A DNA stretch of 10,299 bases from JBJXGF01 sp046153015 (GTDB lineage: Bacteria; Actinomycetota; Acidimicrobiia; Acidimicrobiales; CAIXPF01). Location: positions 1-10,299 of the forward strand of contig JBJXGF010000147.1 in the NCBI GenBank assembly GCA_046153015.1, given 5' to 3'. Every line of letters starts with the position of its first letter. Position 1 is the first letter of the stretch. This document shows positions 1-5,399 of this stretch, in pieces. The notes beneath the pieces are model-generated. The model saw only the letters and a program-made list of their open reading frames with translations, made no database searches and had not been told where the DNA came from. The translations under genes and the position numbers were made by a program.

Positions 1-1
1 C

Positions 2-127
2 CCAGGGAACCCCACACGCCAGCTTCACCGCGCCCGACAAGCCACTGCGGACGCCCTGACCCCAGAAACCACCCACCGCGACCGAACCAGCCAAACCCTC
101 ACAGCCGCCATGACCATTCGAGGCTAG
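2..127 (+). CDS. C-terminal tail of an unidentified protein (partial)
   Basis: A frame open from the window edge ends at a TAG (125-127) and would give the last 41 residues of a protein, finishing in AAMTIRG. I do not recognise it. The stretch is rich in C and A on this strand and uses many A-ending codons (cca, aca, cga, caa, gaa), unlike the genes to its right, so it may be foreign or non-coding. Its stop overlaps the tetR stop in a shared CTAG, which is a tidy convergent arrangement and the main argument that the frame is real. The other two plus-strand frames run into stops or look less like protein. Confidence 0.22.
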   Translation, partial: PGNPTRQLHRARQATADALTPETTHRDRTSQTLTAAMTIRG

Positions 128-771
128 CGTCTCGAGGTGTGTGAGTGCGTGCCGCGTAGCAGGGCGTGGCGCAAGGTCTCCGCGAACCACGCCACGAATT
201 CGTCTGCCGACCACCCGCGGTCGGCGAGGAGCCAGCGGGGCTCGTAGGAGTTCAACGCCCACAGGATGTCGGCCGCTCGCTCAACGTCGAGGTCCTCCCG
301 CAACCAGCCCGCGGCGCGCCAATGCTGGACCCAGAAGGCGCTTCCCTTGCGCCGCTCTTCGTGAATGGTGTTGACGAACGACATCAGTGAGGTGTCGGTG
401 TCGCGGGAGCCCATGATCATGCGCACGAGCGGATCGGTACGGGCAGCGATGGTCTGGGCGAGCTTGGCGTACGCGGCGATCGCCTCCTCGCCCGAGGGCG
501 CGTGAAGCACGGCGAGGGCCTCGGGGCGCTGTACGAGAGGCACGTCGTCGTCGTCGCCGGCGAGGGTGACGTCGTACACCGCCTTCAGGAGTCGCGCCTT
601 GCTGCCAAGGGTCTTGTAGATGGTCTCTTGAGACACCCCCGCCTCGTCGGCCACGAGGCCGATCGTCGTGCCCGCGAACCCGCGGGCCAGAAACGATGCG
701 CGAGCCGCGGCGAGGACGCGGACGCGCGTCTTGCCGGCTCTCGCAGCGCGAGCGCTGTTGTCGTAGGCCAC
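124..771 (-). CDS. TetR/AcrR-family transcriptional repressor
   Basis: This 215-residue protein has the standard TetR size and layout. The N-terminal DNA-binding domain covers about residues 14-60. Its helix-turn-helix region includes TTIGLVADEAGVSQETIYKT, a classic TetR signature, followed by the GSKARLL turn into helix 4. Residues 70-205 form the family's variable helical ligand-binding and dimerisation domain; the ligand cannot be read from sequence. The start is GTG (769-771) with GGGAG four bases upstream. The gene is divergent from the ester cyclase at 863 with 91 bp between starts. That gap holds a perfect inverted repeat (810-825) of the kind TetR dimers bind. I infer that it represses the cyclase and possibly itself. 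The family assignment is secure; the target is inferred. Confidence 0.93.
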   Translation of the reverse strand: MAYDNSARAARAGKTRVRVLAAARASFLARGFAGTTIGLVADEAGVSQETIYKTLGSKARLLKAVYDVTLAGDDDDVPLVQRPEALAVLHAPSGEEAIAAYAKLAQTIAARTDPLVRMIMGSRDTDTSLMSFVNTIHEERRKGSAFWVQHWRAAGWLREDLDVERAADILWALNSYEPRWLLADRGWSADEFVAWFAETLRHALLRGTHSHTSRR

Positions 772-794
772 ACGACTCCCGTTGGAGAAAGAGG

Positions 795-823
795 TTGCGC
801 GCTTCTTACATACAGCTTACTGT
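795..823 (+). promoter_or_regulatory. Predicted promoter of the ester cyclase gene
   Basis: TTGCGC (795-800) and TACTGT (818-823) are separated by exactly 17 bases. They resemble a -35 box and a TANNNT-type -10 box. Transcription would begin near 830, leaving a leader of about 33 bases with AAAGAAG (851-857) as ribosome binding site before the ATG at 863. The -35 match is only moderate. Confidence 0.42.
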
Positions 824-825
824 AT
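810..825. promoter_or_regulatory. Candidate TetR operator (inverted repeat)
   Basis: ATACAG, a four-base spacer CTTA, then CTGTAT form a perfect 6+6 palindrome. It lies between the divergent tetR and ester cyclase genes and covers the predicted -10 box of the cyclase. A further half-site copy, ACTGTA, occurs at 842-847. Size, symmetry and position suit a TetR-family dimer. Binding by this particular TetR is inferred. Confidence 0.6.
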
Positions 826-862
826 CCATTCATTCCAGTCCACTGTACCGAAAGAAGCTCCC

Positions 863-1399
863 ATGCCCGCCACTCTTGCGCGCGCCGCTATCGCCGGCGT
901 CGCCGAACGCTCGATCCACGCCACCCTCGGAGGGTCGCTCGCCGACCTCACTGCGCTCATCCACCCCGATGGCGTCAACCGCGAGGCCATCGCCGAGCCG
1001 CCCGCCACACGAGGCATCGGCCCTGCCGCGTTCCACGCGACCGGCGAGTGGCTCCGCGCCGCGTTCAGCCAGCTCGCCTGGACCACCGAGCGCACTGTCG
1101 TCGACGACGACCTCGTTGTGTCCTACGGGAAGCTGTCCGGCTGCCACACCGGTGACTTCGTTGTGTGGACGCCCGACGGTGGAGTCGAGCGGGCGTTCGC
1201 CCCCACCGGCGGGACGTTCTCCGTCCGTCAGGCCCACTTTCAGCGGATCATCGACGGACACGTCATCGAGCACTGGGCGGTTCGCGACGACCAGGGGATG
1301 GCGCTCCAGCTGGGCTGGATCCCGCCCACCCCTGGCTTCCTGCTCCGCTGCCGCCGGGCCACCAAACGGGCTCGCCGAGCTGCCCGTTCGTTGTCGTAG
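863..1399 (+). CDS. SnoaL-like ester cyclase family protein
   Basis: This 178-residue protein resembles the SnoaL-like (NTF2-fold) polyketide/ester cyclase family. Typical features are GPAAFHATGEWLRAAF near residues 52-67, HTGDFVVW in the middle, and the late block ending in IEHWAVRDDQGMALQLGWIP. The fold is an alpha+beta cone with an inner pocket. Characterised members close rings by aldol or ester chemistry, but many members in isolated loci have no known substrate, and nothing here suggests a polyketide pathway. The ATG at 863 is chosen because AAAGAAG lies just upstream; the frame stays open 27 codons further, but that part covers the promoter and operator. The C-terminus is Arg/Lys-rich. 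The gene is probably controlled by the divergent TetR. Family fairly sure, substrate unknown. Confidence 0.85.
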   Translation: MPATLARAAIAGVAERSIHATLGGSLADLTALIHPDGVNREAIAEPPATRGIGPAAFHATGEWLRAAFSQLAWTTERTVVDDDLVVSYGKLSGCHTGDFVVWTPDGGVERAFAPTGGTFSVRQAHFQRIIDGHVIEHWAVRDDQGMALQLGWIPPTPGFLLRCRRATKRARRAARSLS

Positions 1400-1420
1400 C
1401 GACGCTCCCTGCCCACCTTC

Positions 1421-1440
1421 TCGGGGCGCCTGAGCCCCGA
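1421..1440. terminator. Hairpin between convergent genes, possible terminator
   Basis: TCGGGGC and GCCCCGA form a perfect 7-bp stem with a six-base loop. It lies 21 bases after the ester cyclase stop and about 80 bases beyond the arsI stop, where a bidirectional terminator would be expected. There is no U-tract on either side, so it is not a textbook intrinsic terminator. Nothing else recognisable lies in 1400-1522. Confidence 0.4.
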
Positions 1441-1522
1441 CAGCCGCGGTCGTGCGGTCGACCTCGGGTTGGCCACCTCGATCGTGCGGCTGCGAGCAGC
1501 GGCTCGGCGGTGTCGGCGAGGT

Positions 1523-1999
1523 TCAGCTGCAGCATGGCCCCGCCTCGCTGCCGGTCGCTGCGGCGGGGGCCGCCTCGGGCCCGGTGCAGCAGACCGTGTG
1601 GTCGCAGGCGGAGCTCTGGGCGGGGTCGTCGGCGAGGACGGTGTACAGCTCCCACGCGTTGAGGGGAACGTCGGGGGCGGTGACCCACACCTTGTCCTGG
1701 ATGGCGTGGCAGCAGCGTTCCTGCTCGCTGACCCGGTGTTCGAGACCGGCTGCGGCCACACGGCGCGCCGCAGCGGCGACGTCGTCAGCGGTGGCGAGCT
1801 CGACGCCGAGGTGGTTCAGCGGCGAGGCGGCGTTGGGGTCTTCGAACAGCACGAGCTTGAGCGGCGGGTCGGCGACCGCGAAGTTGGCGTACCCCTCACG
1901 CTGTTTGGTGGGGGCGACGCCGAACAGCTTCTCGTAGAACCGGGTCGCGGCCGCCAGGTCGGCGACGTTGAGGGCGAGTTGGACACGGCTGGTCGACAT
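1523..1999 (-). CDS. arsI: ArsI-type organoarsenical C-As lyase
   Basis: ArsI is a nonheme Fe(II), O2-dependent vicinal-oxygen-chelate enzyme that cleaves the carbon-arsenic bond of trivalent organoarsenicals such as methylarsenite, releasing As(III). This 158-residue protein starts VQLALNVADLAAATRFYEKL and continues with GYANFAVADPPLKLVL, the typical N-terminal half. Predicted metal ligands are Gln7, His63 (in LNHLGVE) and Glu117 (in WELYTVL). The substrate-binding vicinal pair is Cys96-Cys97 in ERCCHAIQDKVWV. These correspond to the residues known in Thermomonospora curvata ArsI. The C-terminal tail adds Cys132, Cys137-138 and Cys156-157. I chose the ATG at 1999 because GAGGAG lies six bases upstream and the homologous region begins there; the frame is open back to 2137. 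It is divergent from arsR-arsM and probably under ArsR control. Confident assignment. Confidence 0.93.
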   Translation of the reverse strand: MSTSRVQLALNVADLAAATRFYEKLFGVAPTKQREGYANFAVADPPLKLVLFEDPNAASPLNHLGVELATADDVAAAARRVAAAGLEHRVSEQERCCHAIQDKVWVTAPDVPLNAWELYTVLADDPAQSSACDHTVCCTGPEAAPAAATGSEAGPCCS

Positions 2000-2044
2000 C
2001 ACAGTCTCCTCGGGTGGTCGCCCGCCCCGATTGGGCGGACACAG

Positions 2045-2079
2045 AAAAAGACGACTGCACCCGGCCGAAGACGCAAGTC
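2045..2079 (-). terminator. Possible intrinsic terminator upstream of arsI
   Basis: Read on the minus strand, GACTTGC (2079-2073) can pair with GCAGTC (2058-2053) with one bulged base, and a run of five T follows (2049-2045). The stem is short and the loop is 14 bases, so this is a weak call. Its position between an orphan gene start (2137) and arsI (1999) would suit either the terminator of a lost gene or an attenuator ahead of arsI. Confidence 0.3.
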
Positions 2080-2091
2080 TCGTCCCACTCC

Positions 2092-2137
2092 ACCCGGGCG
2101 CGGGGGCCTCGGCTGGGGTGTCGATCTCCACGGTCAT
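2092..2137 (-). pseudogene. Orphan gene start: ribosome binding site, ATG and about 15 codons
   Basis: A very good ribosome binding site (GGGGAGGAG, six bases of spacing) precedes an ATG at 2135-2137 that reads MTVEIDTPAEAPAPG. Nearly all of those codons end in G or C, as in the neighbouring genes. After about codon 15 the codon choice changes abruptly (agt, aga, ctt, tct, agt, cgt, ctt, ttt, tgt) and the peptide stops looking like protein. The frame happens to stay open into arsI, so an N-terminally extended ArsI of 204 residues is formally possible but unlike the family. I read this as the stump of a gene lost by deletion; a short leader peptide is the alternative. Confidence 0.35.
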
Positions 2138-2188
2138 GAGCGGCTCCTCCCCTTCGCGGGAGATGACTCCCCCCTACTGACGAACGAA

Positions 2189-2225
2189 AACGGCGATGGA
2201 CGCAACGGCTGTTCAGGTCGCCGTT
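2189..2225. repeat. Inverted repeat in the arsI-arsR intergenic region
   Basis: AACGGCGA (2189-2196) and TCGCCGTT (2218-2225) are perfect 8-bp inverted copies separated by 21 bases. They lie where the minus-strand promoter for the arsI side should be, although I see no convincing -35/-10 pair there. This could be a second regulator site or a hairpin. It shares no obvious sequence with the dyad over the arsR promoter. Confidence 0.35.
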
Positions 2226-2227
2226 CG

Positions 2228-2257
2228 TTGACCATCATTCGCTATTTCCGGTATCAT
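2228..2257 (+). promoter_or_regulatory. Predicted leaderless promoter of arsR-arsM
   Basis: TTGACC (2228-2233) and TATCAT (2252-2257) are near-consensus -35 and -10 boxes with an 18-base spacer. The expected start of transcription, six to seven bases after the -10, falls on or next to the A of the arsR ATG (2264). No Shine-Dalgarno sequence precedes that ATG. Together these point to a leaderless mRNA, which is common in Actinomycetota. Confidence 0.58.
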
Positions 2258-2269
2258 CGAAACATGGTC
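2230..2269. promoter_or_regulatory. Candidate ArsR operator: 40-bp dyad over the arsR promoter
   Basis: The region is symmetric about 2249/2250. The outer arms GACCAT (2230-2235) and ATGGTC (2264-2269) pair perfectly, as do TTCG (2238-2241) and CGAA (2258-2261), and CCGG sits at the centre. In total 14 of 20 positions pair. The dyad covers the -35 and -10 boxes and the start codon, the place where an ArsR dimer would block RNA polymerase. The symmetry is seen directly; binding is inferred. Confidence 0.5.
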
Positions 2270-2656
2270 GGACGCGCCGATCCCGACGCTGAGATCGCGA
2301 AGTACGCCGACGTGCTGGCCGCGATGGGTAACGAGTCACGGCTGCGGATCGTGCAGCTGCTGCTCGGCGCGCATCCCGACGGGCTGTTCGCCGGCGAGCT
2401 CGGCGAACAGCTCGGGATCGCACCCTCGACGCTGTCGCACCACCTCGACAAGCTCCGGGCCGAGTCGGTGCTGACCGTCGAGCGTCAAGGCACGTTCCTC
2501 CGCTACCGCGTCGACGCCGATGCGCTCTCGGGGCTGCTCCGCTTCCTGTGGTCGCAGTGCTGCACCGGGAACCCGATCGTCGATCCCGCCACCCTCACCC
2601 CAACAGCATCCACACGAACCGGACGACTCACCGCCGGAAAGGGGAAGCGAACATGA
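2264..2656 (+). CDS. arsR: ArsR/SmtB-family arsenic-responsive repressor
   Basis: This 130-residue protein is a winged-helix metalloregulator of the ArsR/SmtB family. The core runs from ADVLAAMGNESRLRIVQLLL (residues 15-34) through the recognition region ELGEQLGIAPSTLSHHLDKL (45-64) to the beta-hairpin wing RQGTFLRYRVD. The classic CxC in the DNA-binding helix (ELCVCDL type) is absent. The only cysteines are Cys99-Cys100 in WSQCCTGN, just after the last helix. Acidithiobacillus-type ArsR uses an equivalent pair plus a third cysteine for As(III). A pair alone is described for the methylarsenite-selective Shewanella putrefaciens ArsR. Binding arsenical would release the operator. The ATG at 2264 appears leaderless. 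The stop overlaps the arsM start (ATGA), so the two genes are translationally coupled. Confidence 0.93.
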   Translation: MVGRADPDAEIAKYADVLAAMGNESRLRIVQLLLGAHPDGLFAGELGEQLGIAPSTLSHHLDKLRAESVLTVERQGTFLRYRVDADALSGLLRFLWSQCCTGNPIVDPATLTPTASTRTGRLTAGKGKRT

Positions 2657-3486
2657 CCACGCCCCCGGAGACCCCGCTCGATGCCCACGCGGCGAACGAG
2701 GTGCAGCAGCTGGTGAAGCAACGCTACGGCGCCGCGGCGCGACAGGTCGCGGCGGGTTGTTGCGGCGGAGCCGGCGCCGGGTGCGACCCGGTGTCGGGCA
2801 ACCTCTACGACGACGGCGACGCGGCGGCGCTGCCCGTAGAAGCGCTGCAGGCGTCGCTCGGCTGCGGCAACCCGACCGCCCTCGCATCTCTCGCCCCCGG
2901 CGAGATCGTCCTCGACCTCGGCTCGGGCGGCGGTGTCGATGTGCTGCTCGCCGCTCGACGTGTGGGACCGACGGGCAAGGCATTCGGGCTCGACATGACC
3001 GACGAGATGCTCGCGCTCGCCGAGGAGAACAGGCGCAAGGCGGGGCTGACCAACGTCGAGTTCCTCCGTGGGGAGATCGAATCGATCCCCCTGCCCGACG
3101 AGAGCGTCGATGTCGTGATCTCGAACTGCGTGATCAACTTGTCTTTCGATAAGGACCGAGTGCTGCGCGAGTCGTGGCGCGTGCTGCGAAGCGGCGGGCG
3201 CTTCGCCATCTCAGACCTCGTCGTGCGCGGCGCGATCCCCGACGCGCTCCGCACCGACGCCGACGCATGGGCCGGCTGTCTCGCCGGCGCGCTCGAAGAG
3301 ACCGAGTACCGGGAGAAGCTCGCGGCCGCCGGATTCAGTGACGTCGAGATCGTTCCCACACGCGTGTACTCGCGCGACGACGTCCACGCGTTCCTCAGCA
3401 CAACCGGTCAAGACGCCGACCGCTACGCCGATGATCTGGCCGGCCGCGTCATGTCGGCGTTTGTGCGAGCGGTGAAGCGCGGGTGA
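2653..3486 (+). CDS. arsM: ArsM arsenite S-adenosylmethionine methyltransferase
   Basis: ArsM transfers methyl groups from SAM to trivalent arsenic, giving methylarsenite and more highly methylated, partly volatile products in the cytosol. The 277-residue protein has the family layout: an N-terminal AxxVxxRYG-like segment with Cys36-Cys37 and Cys44, LGCGNP (Cys71), SAM motif I VLDLGSGGGVDVLLAARRVG (86-105), GLDMTDEML, then ISNCVINL (Cys159) and DAWAGCLAGAL (Cys209). Cys71, Cys159 and Cys209 match the conserved arsenic-binding and catalytic cysteines of characterised ArsM. Cys44 or the 36-37 pair would supply the fourth. The ATG overlaps the arsR stop, with GGAAAGGGGAAG upstream. Length is normal for bacterial ArsM. 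It forms an operon with arsR and is divergent from arsI, which acts on its product. High confidence. Confidence 0.95.
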   Translation: MTTPPETPLDAHAANEVQQLVKQRYGAAARQVAAGCCGGAGAGCDPVSGNLYDDGDAAALPVEALQASLGCGNPTALASLAPGEIVLDLGSGGGVDVLLAARRVGPTGKAFGLDMTDEMLALAEENRRKAGLTNVEFLRGEIESIPLPDESVDVVISNCVINLSFDKDRVLRESWRVLRSGGRFAISDLVVRGAIPDALRTDADAWAGCLAGALEETEYREKLAAAGFSDVEIVPTRVYSRDDVHAFLSTTGQDADRYADDLAGRVMSAFVRAVKRG

Positions 3487-3527
3487 CACGACCGAGGCGC
3501 ACCCAACGACGCGGTCCCGTCGCTCCA

Positions 3528-3572
3528 GGAGATCTGGGAGCGGCTGCGAGGCCGTGGGGCTGCGTGATCTCC
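3528..3572. terminator. Inverted repeat between convergent arsM and the winged-helix gene
   Basis: GGAGATC (3528-3534) and GATCTCC (3566-3572) form a perfect 7-bp stem around a 31-base GC-rich loop. It lies in the 93-bp gap between two converging genes, which suggests a shared terminator. The long loop and lack of a U-tract make this weak. Confidence 0.28.
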
Positions 3573-3579
3573 GATGGGT

Positions 3580-4806
3580 TCAGCGCCGAAGCTCGGTCTG
3601 CAACGGCGCGGGGAAGCGGACCGTGAACCGGACGTCGCCGAGACGCTGCTCGAGGTCTCGAGCCGCTGCCGCGATGGCGGCCTCCTGGCGTGTGGGCACA
3701 CGGCGCAGCAGCCGCCAGGCGACCTCCCCGCTGCGGCGCTGCACCCAGCCGCCAACGACGCGGCCGTCGGCCCAGACTGTCGGCCCACCGTTGCCGTTGC
3801 GGTCGAACACCGTCGCCGCGTCGGCCGGGTCGAGGTACCAATCGCGTTGCTTCCAGCCCATCGTCGTCGGATCCAGGCCGGGCAGCAGCGCCACCCAGCC
3901 CCCGTCGGCGTCCTCGCCGAGCGTGACCGGACCGTCGTCGCCCGCGGCGACATACGCGATGGTGCGGTCGCCGCCGGCTGCGGCCTCCACCTCGACCAGA
4001 ACCGCGCCGCAGGCTTCCAACGCCTGCTTCGTGGTGGACACCGTCCACCCCGCCCACCAGCGCAGATCCTCTGCGGTTGCTGGTCCGAACGCCTGAAGGT
4101 AGCGGTCGGCCAGCTCCGCTTGGGCGGCCGCCGGATCGGCGCCGGTCAAGCTGAGGCCGTCCGGATGGTCGTACCACGACCCCGTGGTCACCCAACGGTA
4201 CTGACCGTTGATCCACGAGCCGGTCGGGCGGGTTCGCAGCACTGCTCCTTCGAAGCCGAGCTGCAGCAACACTCGGGTGTGCGCCTGCACCGTCGCGGCG
4301 TAGCTCTTCCCCGCCGCCAGCTGCAGCCGCATCGTGAGCGCCGGGACGGCCTCACCGAGCCGGCGGGCCGTCGCCGGGCCCAGCCGTTCGAGCGCCGCGA
4401 GCGTTTCGCGGCGGGCGGACTCGAGCCAGGCGCTCCCGTCGGCAGCCACGCCCTGCGCTTCGAGCAGCTGCACCAGCCGGCGCTCCTCCGCGCCGGCCAG
4501 GCTGGCCGTCGCCGCGCCGTGGGCGACACGGGCGACCGGCGGCGTCATGACCCAGAGGGTGCGCCGCATCGCGTGGTGGCGCACCACGCGGCGTTCGTCG
4601 TAGAGCGCCGCCTCGACCGAACGGACGGACGGATCGCGCTGGCGGGCCTGCGCCGACAGGTGCACCGACACCGGGTCGCTCGAGTGCAACGCCACCAGCG
4701 CGTCGGCGATCGCGGCGACGTCGTCGCTGCGCAGGGCGGGCGTGAGCCGGTGACGCACGGCCAGCCGGGCGCGCCGCTCTGTGAGGTCGATCAAGCGTGC
4801 TGCCAC
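3580..4806 (-). CDS. Winged-helix DNA-binding protein of the AlkZ/YcaQ (HTH_42) family
   Basis: The protein belongs to the winged-helix family (PF06224, HTH_42) that includes the DNA glycosylases AlkZ and YcaQ/AlkX. It has RRARLAVRHRL near the start, a central MRRTLWVMTP block, and the very typical LLPGLDPTTMGWKQRDWYL followed by GNGGPTVWADGRVVGGWVQR near the C-terminus. Characterised glycosylases carry a Q-x-Q or Q-x-D catalytic motif in the first domain; here the matching place reads LHSSDPVSV, so glycosylase activity is doubtful. The frame is open to a GTG at 4881, but the first 25 codons use atypical codons and overlap the divergent gene's promoter. I prefer the GTG at 4806 (408 residues); TTG at 4794 is also possible, and none has a clear ribosome binding site. 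Family call strong, function uncertain. Confidence 0.86.
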   Translation of the reverse strand: MAARLIDLTERRARLAVRHRLTPALRSDDVAAIADALVALHSSDPVSVHLSAQARQRDPSVRSVEAALYDERRVVRHHAMRRTLWVMTPPVARVAHGAATASLAGAEERRLVQLLEAQGVAADGSAWLESARRETLAALERLGPATARRLGEAVPALTMRLQLAAGKSYAATVQAHTRVLLQLGFEGAVLRTRPTGSWINGQYRWVTTGSWYDHPDGLSLTGADPAAAQAELADRYLQAFGPATAEDLRWWAGWTVSTTKQALEACGAVLVEVEAAAGGDRTIAYVAAGDDGPVTLGEDADGGWVALLPGLDPTTMGWKQRDWYLDPADAATVFDRNGNGGPTVWADGRVVGGWVQRRSGEVAWRLLRRVPTRQEAAIAAAARDLEQRLGDVRFTVRFPAPLQTELRR

Positions 4807-4871
4807 GCCTGGCAGCTTCGCGCGCCGACCCAAGCCGTCCACACACGCGCCCGAGCGAGCAGGGGCCCCGC

Positions 4872-4908
4872 TATGCTCCACCCGAATTGCTTTCGATTAA
4901 TCTGGAGG
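4872..4908 (+). promoter_or_regulatory. Possible promoter and ribosome binding site for the small barrel-like gene
   Basis: TATGCT (4872-4877) could be a -10 box, but no good -35 lies upstream of it. GGAGG (4904-4908) is a strong ribosome binding site five bases before the GTG at 4914 and settles that start. A palindrome GATTAATC (4895-4902) sits in the short AT-rich leader. Confidence 0.35.
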
Positions 4909-4913
4909 CTGAC

Positions 4914-5234
4914 GTGACTGCGCAATTCGTGCTTTCGGCTGCTGTGAAACCGGGCCGTATGGGTGACGCGGCGAAGTGGGCGGCGAAAGCAAAACGGCTT
5001 TGTGCGCAGCACGGCGGGACGTTGCGCATCTTCTCGCTCCTGCCCGGAGGCGACCAGGCAGGGAGCGTGATGATCACCGTGGAGTTCGCGAACAATGCGG
5101 CGCTCGGGGCCTTCCTCGACGCCGGCGTTGGAAACGACCGCGAGCTCACGCTGGCCACGATGGAGACCCTCGGGGAGAGCTCGCCGTTCACCGATCACAA
5201 CAATTACGTCCTGCAGGAGATCCCGTTGCGCTGA
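4914..5234 (+). CDS. Small hypothetical protein, possible dimeric alpha/beta-barrel
   Basis: This 106-residue protein begins TAQFVLSAAVKPGRMGDAAK and ends NNYVLQEIPLR. An opening strand, a helix, SVMITVEFANNAALGAFLDA and a closing strand give a beta-alpha-beta-beta-alpha-beta pattern like ferredoxin-fold dimeric barrel proteins (ABM, EthD and NIPSNAP-type folds). I cannot place it in a named family, and no catalytic residues stand out. It has no signal peptide or membrane segment, so it is probably cytosolic. The GTG start is supported by GGAGG five bases upstream; the frame stays open further 5' but without coding character. It is transcribed away from the winged-helix gene, and the next gene downstream is on the other strand, so it is probably a single-gene unit. 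Confidence 0.7.
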   Translation: MTAQFVLSAAVKPGRMGDAAKWAAKAKRLCAQHGGTLRIFSLLPGGDQAGSVMITVEFANNAALGAFLDAGVGNDRELTLATMETLGESSPFTDHNNYVLQEIPLR

Positions 5235-5399
5235 CGCTCGCCGGGGCAGCGCCGCGCCTCTGGTCATGGCTACCCGGAACGGGACAGAGCGTGTGTGGGC
5301 GGACATCGCATCAACTCGAGCTTCGCGGAAAAAGGAAGAGGCGTTCTTCGGAGATGGACTTCCTGTCCTCGCGGGGCGCGCCATCGGCGCCCGAGACGA

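Noticed and set aside
1400..1535. Small minus-strand ORF starting ATG inside the end of arsI (MLQLNLADTAEPLLAAA)
   Set aside because: The start overlaps the arsI stop as in a coupled gene, but the reading loses protein character after about 20 codons and matches nothing I know.
1469..2263. N-terminal extension of ArsR by 265 codons
   Set aside because: The frame is open but runs antisense through arsI; homology and the promoter place the ArsR start at 2264.
3484..3486. TGA of arsM as a recoded (selenocysteine) codon
   Set aside because: No SECIS-like stem or selenoprotein homology supports it, and ArsM normally ends near here.
3574..4917. Plus-strand open frame of 447 codons
   Set aside because: It is antisense to the winged-helix gene, which carries the family signature; the plus reading is low-complexity.
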